Shown piece by piece: positions 7,890 through 18,359 of a stretch of 64,000 bases of DNA (positions are counted from its first letter, which is position 1; each line of letters starts with the position of its first letter). The position numbers were made by a program, and so were the translations under genes. This DNA is from 66-474 sp040255405 (lineage in GTDB: Bacteria; Pseudomonadota; Gammaproteobacteria; Xanthomonadales; Rhodanobacteraceae). The notes beneath the pieces were generated by a model that was given only the letters and a program-made list of their open reading frames with translations, was not told where the DNA came from and made no database searches. The DNA lies in NCBI GenBank assembly GCA_040255405.1, contig JBDZUX010000008.1, forward strand, positions 31,613-95,612. The letters are read 5' to 3'.

Positions 7890-9616
7890 ACGTTGCCACC
7901 CGGTTGCTCGATCAGGCGCGTTGGCGCCAGGCCTGGCGACCCGTCCTCGCGTTGTTGGTGTTGCTCACGACCGTGTGGCTGGGTCCGCTGGGCGAGCACA
8001 CGGTTCTCGAATCCGCCTTCGCGGCGTGCATCCTCGCCGGATCGATCCTGCTCGCGATCGCCGCCAGCCGGCGCGTGACGTTCGGGGCGGTCGTGGGTTG
8101 CCTGCCGATGCTGCTGCTGGTGCTCGCCGCCAACCTGAAGTTCCGTTACCTGTCGACGCCGCTTTTGGCGCCCGATCTCGTCTATTACTTCAACGCGGAG
8201 ATCGCCGAAACGCTGCTGCGCTATCCGTTCATCATCGCGGCGATCGCGGCTGCACTCGTGCTGGTGCCTCTGTTGCTGGTGCTGTTGTGGCGCGGCGACA
8301 TCCGGGGCGCGCGCGGGGCCCGCGGCAGGCGCGCCATCGCGATCGGCGCCGCCGCCACACTGCTGGCCGTGATCTTGTACCCCCAAGGTCCTTTCGCGAC
8401 GGTGTATGAAAAGGGCATGTGGGAAGCGATGATCGACCAGAGCTTCGTGTCGGATTTCATCGTGTCGATTCCCAACGCGCACGTCCGGGAGCCGCACTTC
8501 CTGCCCGCGGATGCCACGCGCGACAACTGGCACGATCTCGCTGCCGCCGCCGCGGATGTCCCGCCTCGGCCGGACATCGTCGCGGTGCTGGAGGAAAGCA
8601 CGTTCGATCCGCGCATGCTGACCGCGTGCACCTCGAGGTTTTGCGACGCGCAGATGTTCCACGCGGACGCGAACACCATCGCGCACGGCTGGATGAATGT
8701 GCACACCTGGGGCGGCGGCACCTGGACCAGCGAATTCGCCTTCCTCTCGGGCCTGCCGCACACGCTGTTCGGGCCGGCCGGCATCTATGCGCCGTTCAAT
8801 CTCGCGCCGCGCATCCGATTCACGCTGCCACGCCTGCTGGATGCCGACGGTTACCGCACCGTCGGCATCTATCCCACCGACGGCGATTTCATGAACGGCC
8901 GCGACGCCTACGCCGACTATGGCTTCGACGCGTTCCACGGTGGCCGCGAGCTGGGACTGGGCTGGGGCGCGACCGATGCGGAGGTGTTCCGCGCGTTCGA
9001 GCGCGTGTTCGAAACGGAACGGGAAAAGGCACACGGCAAGCCGCTGTTCGTGTTCTTGCTGACCCTGCACCAGCATGGCCCGCACATGACGCCACTCTCC
9101 GAGTTGCCGGCGCCGTACGACAAGCCGCTGTTCACGGACAAGCTCGCACCCGGCAACGCGGCGCTGGATGATTGGCTGAACCTCAACCTCGCCAATTACC
9201 TGCAGCGCCTGGCGATGTCCGATGCGGCGCTTGCACAGCTGGAGGGATTCCTCCGCCACGACGGCCACCCGGTGCTACTGTTGCATTTCGGCGATCACCA
9301 GCCCTCGTTCGACGGCGCGATCAACACGCTCGCCAAGACGGTGCCTCCCACGGTACCCGATCCCCAGTACGTGACGTACTACATGTTGAAGGGTTTCAAC
9401 CTGCCGATCCGGCGCGAAGACTATCCGGTGCTCGACATCAGTTACCTCGGATCGCTGCTGCTGGATGCCGCGACCCTGCCGCGCAACCCGTTCTTCATTG
9501 CCAACACGTTGTTGCGCGATCGCTGCGACGGCCACGATCTCGACTGCCGCAATGTGGCGCTGCGCGACTCGTACCGCGCATATGTGTTCGGGGACCTGCA
9601 TGATCTTGCCGATTGA
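7886..9616 (+). CDS. LtaS-like membrane sulfatase/phosphotransferase inside the lpx operon
   Basis: The 576-residue protein has about five N-terminal hydrophobic segments (residues 15-165) and a C-terminal alkaline phosphatase/sulfatase domain. The domain resembles lipoteichoic acid synthases and related phosphoglycerol or phosphoethanolamine transferases. Thr279 in GGGTWTSEFAFLSGLP matches the nucleophile position of LtaS (pattern T-x-x-x-EF), and HFGDHQP carries the Asp/His metal ligands. Gram-negative members of this fold decorate envelope glycans or lipids. Coupling to lpxB (ATGA) and a 17-base overlap with rnhB place it in the lipid A operon. I infer modification of lipid A, LPS or another periplasmic glycan. 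The transferred group and acceptor cannot be told from sequence. Confidence 0.8.
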   Translation: MNVATRLLDQARWRQAWRPVLALLVLLTTVWLGPLGEHTVLESAFAACILAGSILLAIAASRRVTFGAVVGCLPMLLLVLAANLKFRYLSTPLLAPDLVYYFNAEIAETLLRYPFIIAAIAAALVLVPLLLVLLWRGDIRGARGARGRRAIAIGAAATLLAVILYPQGPFATVYEKGMWEAMIDQSFVSDFIVSIPNAHVREPHFLPADATRDNWHDLAAAAADVPPRPDIVAVLEESTFDPRMLTACTSRFCDAQMFHADANTIAHGWMNVHTWGGGTWTSEFAFLSGLPHTLFGPAGIYAPFNLAPRIRFTLPRLLDADGYRTVGIYPTDGDFMNGRDAYADYGFDAFHGGRELGLGWGATDAEVFRAFERVFETEREKAHGKPLFVFLLTLHQHGPHMTPLSELPAPYDKPLFTDKLAPGNAALDDWLNLNLANYLQRLAMSDAALAQLEGFLRHDGHPVLLLHFGDHQPSFDGAINTLAKTVPPTVPDPQYVTYYMLKGFNLPIRREDYPVLDISYLGSLLLDAATLPRNPFFIANTLLRDRCDGHDLDCRNVALRDSYRAYVFGDLHDLAD

Positions 9617-10286
9617 CGACGGCGACAACTTCGCCACGCTGCCGCCGCACAAGCTTCGGCGCTGGCCGGATGTCGGCGACCTCGCCGGCGTGGACGAGGC
9701 GGGCTGCGCGCCGCTGGCCGGTCCCGTGGTCGTCGCGGCCGTGATCCTCGATCCGGCTTCGCGTATCAATGGACTGGACGATTCCAAGGTCCTGCCGGAG
9801 TCGACGCGCGAAAAGCTCTACGCACGCATCGTGGCGCGAGCCGTGGCATGGAGCGTCGTGGCCGTCGGCGTCGAAGAGATCGACCGCGTCAACATTTTCC
9901 ATGCGCGGATGGCAGGCATGGTTCGCGCGCTCGAGCGCCTGACCCGCGTGCCGCGCTTCGCGCTGATCGACGGCAACCACTTGCCGCGAATGCTGCCCTG
10001 CCCCGCACGCGCATTGGTGGACGGCGACGCGATCGCACCGTCAATCAGTGCGGCGTCGATCATCGCCAAGGTCACCCGCGACCGGCTGATGCGGGAGATG
10101 GACGCGCGCTGGCCCGGCTACGGCTTCGCCCGGCACAAGGGTTATCCCACCCCGGGGCATCGCGAGGCGCTGCAACGGCTGGGGCCGTGCCCCGAACACC
10201 GGCGCAGTTTCGCCCCGGTGCGTGCAGTGTGCGCGGAAGAGCCGGTGCCGGTGCCTGTCCAGGCGCAACTCCTGAACCCGTTGTGA
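9600..10286 (+). CDS. rnhB: Ribonuclease HII with altered GRG signature
   Basis: RNase HII removes ribonucleotides from RNA-DNA junctions and misincorporated rNMPs. The 228-residue protein has the metal-binding pair Asp32-Glu33 in GVDEAG, the DDSK motif, the third acidic residue in DGNHLP, and AASIIAKVTRDRLM. The normally invariant GRG motif after DEA, which reads the ribose 2'-hydroxyl, is Gly-Cys-Ala here (GCAPLAGPV, codons GGC TGC GCG). The ATG at 9600 overlaps the upstream gene by 17 bases. Gene order lpxB-(x)-rnhB-dnaE follows Xanthomonas. Family assignment is secure, but activity at single ribonucleotides is uncertain. Confidence 0.9.
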   Translation: MILPIDDGDNFATLPPHKLRRWPDVGDLAGVDEAGCAPLAGPVVVAAVILDPASRINGLDDSKVLPESTREKLYARIVARAVAWSVVAVGVEEIDRVNIFHARMAGMVRALERLTRVPRFALIDGNHLPRMLPCPARALVDGDAIAPSISAASIIAKVTRDRLMREMDARWPGYGFARHKGYPTPGHREALQRLGPCPEHRRSFAPVRAVCAEEPVPVPVQAQLLNPL

Positions 10287-10408
10287 CAGAGCGCCCAGGG
10301 CTGATCCTGTTGCACCGCAACGGCACCGTGGCCAGCGTCCATGTCGGCTACGACGAGGAAATGCTCAACCGGCTGGCTGCCGAAATCACGAAACTCCTCA
10401 ACGAGCCT
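10283..10408 (+). pseudogene. Remnant of a TlpA/thioredoxin-like C-terminus
   Basis: A GTG overlapping the rnhB stop opens a frame whose first 42 codons read like the C-terminal end of a TlpA/redoxin domain. It shows a Pro-Gly-Leu-Ile-Leu-Leu strand, an RNGTV turn, VHVGYDEE and a closing amphipathic helix (LNRLAAEITKLL). No CXXC motif or N-terminal half is present. After the helix the frame turns into Pro/Arg-rich nonsense and runs into dnaE. I read it as a decayed gene end. A small functional peptide is possible but less likely. Confidence 0.5.
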
Positions 10409-10551
10409 GTGCCGCCGCCGGCAACCACCGTTTCCGGCCCGGTGGCCGTGCCTTCGCACCCGCATTGGCGAGATCGATGCACGCCGCAAAAAACAAGCTT
10501 GCCGCACCCGCGCGGCGACAATAGGCTTGCACGGATACCACGAACCCCGTC

Positions 10552-14144
<3,593 letters not shown>

Positions 14145-14145
<1 letters not shown>

Positions 14146-14226
14146 AAACCGGGGTCAAAGTGCAATTTCGCGCTTTTGCGCCGCCATTCATTGGTGCGAA
14201 TGGGAAATTGCTCTGACCCCGGTTTT
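14145..14226. repeat. REP/MITE-like palindrome between dnaE and accA
   Basis: Imperfect inverted arms lie at 14145-14169 and 14204-14226, sharing AAAACCGGGGTCA and GCAATTTC. They flank a 34-bp centre. The left arm starts within the dnaE stop codon. Palindromes of this type, with a CCGGGGTCAGAGCAATTTC end, are commonly associated with REP-associated tyrosine transposases in proteobacteria; that link is from memory. The structure could also terminate dnaE transcription. Confidence 0.65.
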
Positions 14227-14239
14227 GGGTCGGTATAAT
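14213..14239 (+). promoter_or_regulatory. Candidate accA promoter
   Basis: A perfect TATAAT hexamer lies at 14234-14239, 28 bp before the accA ATG. The best -35 candidates (TTGCTC at 14208 or CTGACC at 14213) lie in the right arm of the palindrome with non-ideal spacing. The -10 is strong; the -35 is uncertain. Confidence 0.5.
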
Positions 14240-14267
14240 CGCCGCTTCGCCGGATCAGACGCAGTGA

Positions 14268-15224
14268 ATGAATCCCAATTTCCTTGATTTCGAGCAGCCG
14301 ATCGCCGAGCTGGAAGACAAGCTGCGCGAGCTGACCGCCGCCGGTCGCGACAATGCCATCGACGTTGACGACGAGGTCGGCAAGCTGCGCTCGAAGCTGC
14401 GCGGCAAGACCGCCGAAATCTTCCGCGACCTTTCGCCGTGGCAGATCACGCAACTGTCGCGCCACCCAGGACGTCCGTACACCAACGACTACCTCGCGGT
14501 GATCTGCGACGAATTCCACGAGCTCGCGGGCGACCGGATGTATGCCGACGACGCCGCCATCGTGGGCGGACTGGCGCGCGTGATCGGCCGGCCAGTGATG
14601 GTGATCGGGCATCAGAAGGGTCGCGACATCAAATCCAAGGTACGCCGCAACTTCGGCATGCCGCGCCCGGAAGGCTACCGCAAGGCGCTGCGCCTGATGA
14701 AGATGGCCGAACGTTTCGGCCTGCCCATCCTCACCTTCATCGACACGCCCGGCGCCTACCCCGGCGTCGGCGCCGAGGAACGTGGCCAGAGCGAAGCCAT
14801 CGCCCGCAACCTCGAGGAGATGGCCGGGCTGAAGGTGCCGATCGTGTGCACCGTGATCGGCGAAGGCGGTTCCGGCGGCGCGCTGGCGATTGGCGTCGGC
14901 GATCGCGTCAACATGCTGCAGTATTCGACCTATTCGGTGATCTCGCCCGAGGGTTGCGCGTCGATCCTGTGGAAGAACGCCGGCCGCGCCAAGGACGCCG
15001 CTGAAGCGTTGGGCCTCACCGCGCCGCGCCTCAAGGAACTCGGCCTGATCGACAAGATCATCCGTGAGCCCACCGGCGGCGCACACCGCAATCCACGTTC
15101 CATGGCGATCCGCCTGAAGGCCGTCCTGCTGAACGAACTCGACGAACTGCAGGCATTGTCGGTGGAGCAATTACTCGAACAACGCTACCAGCGCCTGCGC
15201 GGTTACGGCGCGTACCAGGATTGA
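14268..15224 (+). CDS. accA: Acetyl-CoA carboxylase carboxyltransferase alpha subunit
   Basis: AccA forms the A2D2 carboxyltransferase with AccD and moves the carboxyl group from biotin to acetyl-CoA to make malonyl-CoA. The 318-residue protein starts with the family N-terminus MNPNFLDFEQPIAELE. It carries HQKGRD, FGMPRPEGYRKALRLM, FIDTPGAYPGVGAEERGQSEAIARNL, GEGGSGGALAIGVGD and SPEGCASILWK, all conserved in AccA. It follows dnaE, as in E. coli and Xanthomonas, but here with a palindromic element and its own likely promoter in between. Confidence 0.96.
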   Translation: MNPNFLDFEQPIAELEDKLRELTAAGRDNAIDVDDEVGKLRSKLRGKTAEIFRDLSPWQITQLSRHPGRPYTNDYLAVICDEFHELAGDRMYADDAAIVGGLARVIGRPVMVIGHQKGRDIKSKVRRNFGMPRPEGYRKALRLMKMAERFGLPILTFIDTPGAYPGVGAEERGQSEAIARNLEEMAGLKVPIVCTVIGEGGSGGALAIGVGDRVNMLQYSTYSVISPEGCASILWKNAGRAKDAAEALGLTAPRLKELGLIDKIIREPTGGAHRNPRSMAIRLKAVLLNELDELQALSVEQLLEQRYQRLRGYGAYQD

Positions 15225-15253
15225 ACCAATACCGGTGCGCTGAATCCTCAAAC

Positions 15254-15297
15254 CGGTTCCGGACTCGGGCCTGCGGCCCGCTCCGGAATGACGAGCA
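15254..15297. repeat. Family A palindromic repeat after accA
   Basis: A GC-rich palindromic stretch (CCGGTTCCGGACTCGGGCC ... GGCCCGCTCCGGAATGACGAG) follows accA by about 30 bp. Its end, CCGGAATGACGAG, is shared with repeats at 20676-20690 and 34269-34280. It may also act as an accA terminator. Confidence 0.55.
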
Positions 15298-15400
15298 ACG
15301 GCGGCGTTGACCCGCAACCATCGGCGTCCCTCCCGAGGCGCGAGCCACGCGCTACCCCGGCGCGCTACCATCGACGTACCCCGCCGCGATGGAGCCGCCC

Positions 15401-16150
15401 ATGGCCACCGAATCCGCCTCGAAACTGGCGGTCCTGATCGATGCCGACAACGCGCAACCATCGCTGCTCGATGCGCTGCTCGCGGAAATCGCCAAGTACG
15501 GCACCGCGCATGTCAAGCGTGCCTACGGGGACTGGACCGACAACCACCTCAAAAGCTGGAAGGACACGCTGCTGAAGCAGTCGATCCAGCCGATGCAGCA
15601 ATTCGGCTACACGCGCGGCAAGAATTCCACGGATTCCGCGCTGATCATCGATGCCATGGACCTGCTGTATTCCGGCCGTTTCGACGGCTTCTGCATCGTC
15701 TCCAGCGACAGCGACTTCACGCGGCTGGCCGGGCGCCTGCGCGAATCCGGGCTGATCGTGTACGGCTTCGGTGAACGCAAGACGCCGGAGCCGTTCGTCG
15801 CCGCGTGCGACAAGTTCGTGTACGTCGAAAACCTCTCCGGCAAACCCGACGAGCCCACCCCGGAAAAGCCCCGCACGGCGGCACAGTTGAAGCAGGATTC
15901 CGCGCTGGTCAACCTGCTGCGCAACGCGGTGGAAGCGGCTTCGGACGACGAGGGCTGGGCCGGCCTCGGGCCGGTCGGCTCGATCATCAGCAAGCAGCGT
16001 CCCGACTTCGACGCGCGCAGCTACGGCTACGGCAAGCTGAGCGACCTGATCACCGCGACGACGCTGTTCGATATCGAGCGGCGCAGCGCCGGAGAAGGTC
16101 GTGCCAAGACCATCCACGTCCGCAATCGCGCCAAATCCGGCAAGGCTTGA
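15401..16150 (+). CDS. NYN-domain protein with C-terminal LOTUS/OST-HTH-like region
   Basis: The 249-residue protein has an N-terminal NYN (PIN-like nuclease) domain. The acidic motifs are VLIDADN (Asp14, Asp16), STDSALIIDAMDLLY and IVSSDSDFTRLAGRLRE. The C-terminal part (about residues 165-240, GSIISKQRPDFDARSYGYGKLSDLI) matches the OST-HTH/LOTUS RNA-binding module that often follows NYN. Such proteins are proposed RNases or RNA-binding factors; no substrate can be stated. I use the ATG at 15401 because a GGAG lies 7 bp upstream. An in-frame ATG at 15389 would add four residues. tilS begins 3 bp after the stop. Confidence 0.82.
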   Translation: MATESASKLAVLIDADNAQPSLLDALLAEIAKYGTAHVKRAYGDWTDNHLKSWKDTLLKQSIQPMQQFGYTRGKNSTDSALIIDAMDLLYSGRFDGFCIVSSDSDFTRLAGRLRESGLIVYGFGERKTPEPFVAACDKFVYVENLSGKPDEPTPEKPRTAAQLKQDSALVNLLRNAVEAASDDEGWAGLGPVGSIISKQRPDFDARSYGYGKLSDLITATTLFDIERRSAGEGRAKTIHVRNRAKSGKA

Positions 16151-16153
16151 ACC

Positions 16154-17530
16154 GTGTGGACGGATGACCTGCGGACGCAGATCGAGGCGAACGCGCCGCC
16201 CGCCCTGTGCGTCGCCTTGAGCGGCGGTCCCGATTCGACGGCGCTGCTGCACGCGCTGGCGCAGTTGCCGGAAGCGCGCGAACGCGACTTGCGCGCACTG
16301 CACGTCGATCATGGTTTGCATGCCGCCAGCGCGGATTGGGCGAAACGCTGCGCGGATTTCTGCAAGTCGATCGACGTGCCACTGACCACGCTTCGCGTGC
16401 AGGTGGATCACGCACGCGGCGAAGGCGTCGAAGCGGCGGCACGCCGCGCCCGTTACGCGGCATTCTCCGAAACGATCGATGAAGACGAATGGCTGGTGCT
16501 GGGCCACCATCGCGACGACCAGGTCGAAACCGTCCTGCTGAAGCTGTTGCGCGGTGCGGGACCGGAAGGCCTGGGCGGCATGCGCGCGCGGCGTCCATTC
16601 GCGCGCGGGTTTCTGTGGCGTCCGTTGCTCGAAACGCCACGCGAAATCTTGCGCAAGTACTTGTCAGAAAAAGGTCTTTCTTGCATCGAGGATCCCGCCA
16701 ACGCCGACCCCCGCTTCGCACGCAACGTATTGCGGCGTGACATCCTGCCGCGCATCACGACGCACTGGCCGCACGCCGACACATCCATCCTGCACGCGGC
16801 GCAGCTTTGCCGCGTCGCCGCCGATTACATCGACGGTGCCGCGCAAGCTGCGTTGGCGACATTGCGGCGCGATGCGGACACGCTGGACGTCGCCGGCTGG
16901 CTGGCGCTTGCCGGGGCCTTGCGCGCGCCGGTGCTGGATGCGTGGCTGCACGCACGCGCACTCTCCGCGCCACCCGATGCATCGCGCGCCGAACTGGCGA
17001 AGCAAGCCGCAACGGCCTCGGAAGACAGCACGCCCGTCATCGCCTGGCCAGGCACGGAGGTCCGCATCTGGGACGGGCGGCTGCACGCGACGACGCCGCT
17101 GGCGCCGACTCCGGCAGATTGGCAAGCGCAATGGGGCGGTACGCCGCTCGCATTGCCGCCGGATTGCGGCGAACTGCAGCTCGAATCGATGGACGCGGCA
17201 TCGATGCACGTGACCAACCCACCGTTCGATCCGCCGCTGGCCGTGCGTTTCCGCCGTGGCGGCGAACGGATCAAGCCCGCCGGCGATGCGCACACCCGCG
17301 AACTCCGCGACCTGTTCCAGCAAGCACGCGTGCCGCCGTGGGTACGCGTGCGCTGCCCGCTGATTTACGTACATGGTGAATTGGTTGCGGTCGCCGACCT
17401 GTGGACCAGCCCGCGCGGCGAGGCAATCTTCGGTGCAATGGGCAAACGGCCTCGATGGGTGCCACCGCGGTGGCAAGGCGGGTCGTTCCGTGATGCGCCG
17501 TTCAGTTTGCGTGCGGGGAACCTGCGATAA
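16154..17530 (+). CDS. tilS: tRNA(Ile)-lysidine synthase
   Basis: TilS modifies C34 of tRNA-Ile(CAU) to lysidine using ATP and lysine, changing both codon and amino-acid identity. The 458-residue protein has the PP-loop SGGPDS (residues 23-28), HVDHGL, GHHRDDQVETVLLKLLRG and a GLGGM motif. A linker domain and the TilS C-terminal domain follow (VRFRRGGERIKP ... LRDLFQQARVPPWVR). Translation starts at a GTG 3 bp after the NYN gene, so the two are probably co-transcribed. Confidence 0.94.
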   Translation: MWTDDLRTQIEANAPPALCVALSGGPDSTALLHALAQLPEARERDLRALHVDHGLHAASADWAKRCADFCKSIDVPLTTLRVQVDHARGEGVEAAARRARYAAFSETIDEDEWLVLGHHRDDQVETVLLKLLRGAGPEGLGGMRARRPFARGFLWRPLLETPREILRKYLSEKGLSCIEDPANADPRFARNVLRRDILPRITTHWPHADTSILHAAQLCRVAADYIDGAAQAALATLRRDADTLDVAGWLALAGALRAPVLDAWLHARALSAPPDASRAELAKQAATASEDSTPVIAWPGTEVRIWDGRLHATTPLAPTPADWQAQWGGTPLALPPDCGELQLESMDAASMHVTNPPFDPPLAVRFRRGGERIKPAGDAHTRELRDLFQQARVPPWVRVRCPLIYVHGELVAVADLWTSPRGEAIFGAMGKRPRWVPPRWQGGSFRDAPFSLRAGNLR

Positions 17531-17559
17531 CACTGGCGCGAGGGGATCAGGAGACCACG

Positions 17560-17976
17560 ATGAATTCCACGCGCATTGCCGTCTTGCTTCTGCTTGCTTT
17601 CGCAACCGTCGGCCTGGCTGCACCGATGGCCTGGGCCGACCCGCCGCCATGGGCGCCCGCGCACGGCTGGCGCGCCAAGCACCGCTACGTGTACTACCCC
17701 TCGGCCGAGGTCTACTACGCGCCGGATACGCGCATGTGGTTCTGGCTGGGCGGCGACGGCTGGCAGGCCGGCGTGAGCCTGCCCGTCGCGCTGCAAGGCT
17801 ACGTGCAGGTGGGAGGCGTCGAGATCGATCTGGACGTCGATCGTCCCTATTTGCGCAATGACGACGTGGTGCGTCGCTACGGAGGCCAGCGGCATCACTG
17901 GCGGCAGGGTGGCGACGACCAGGGACATGCACACGGCCGCGACCAAGGGCACCCGCACGGCCATCACGACCACTGA
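17560..17976 (+). CDS. Small exported protein with His-rich tail
   Basis: The 138-residue protein has a signal peptide (cleavage probably after MAWA, about residue 26) and an aromatic core with YVYYPSAEVYYAPDTRMWFWL and a WQAGVSLP strand. This pattern recurs in small uncharacterised periplasmic proteins of proteobacteria. The last 30 residues are His/Asp/Gly-rich (QGHAHGRDQGHPHGHHDH), suggesting metal binding. An AGGAG lies about 8 bp before the ATG. It is 29 bp after tilS. Function unknown. Confidence 0.75.
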   Translation: MNSTRIAVLLLLAFATVGLAAPMAWADPPPWAPAHGWRAKHRYVYYPSAEVYYAPDTRMWFWLGGDGWQAGVSLPVALQGYVQVGGVEIDLDVDRPYLRNDDVVRRYGGQRHHWRQGGDDQGHAHGRDQGHPHGHHDH

Positions 17977-18359
17977 AACTGCGGTCGGTTCTTCGGTCCC
18001 GTCCGCGAAGCGCGCGTCTGCCAAGTCGCCGTGATCGGGGCAGGCGTGGTGGAACCGATCGCGACGATCGGGAAATCGTCCATGGGGAGCATACCGCAAT
18101 CCCGCCGCGCGGCAACGTCGAGGCCGGTCACCTCCTCCACCCTGCGGTGATGTTGCGCTACCGCCACCGATCCCCAGCAACGGCACCATGACGCCAAGGC
18201 CCGTCAGCGCGGTGCCAGCCATCCGGCGCGGCAGGGCTTGGACACGCGTTGCGGATCGACCCGCGTCGCGCGCACTGCCGCCAGCGCATGACCGCCGGCA
18301 CTGGACACGCCGCGTACGACGTGCGAATCATTGGAACTTGCCCAACACGGGGATGCGCC
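17977..18359. other. 383-bp gap without a convincing gene
   Basis: Short open frames exist on both strands (for example minus 17964-18197), but none has a recognisable family, ribosome binding site or consistent codon use. No strong promoter or terminator is visible. It may be a decayed gene or simply the leader of the S9 peptidase gene. Confidence 0.4.

Noticed and set aside
17964..18197. Small minus-strand gene in the gap before the S9 peptidase
   Set aside because: No ribosome binding site, no recognised family, and another minus-strand frame over the same DNA is equally open.
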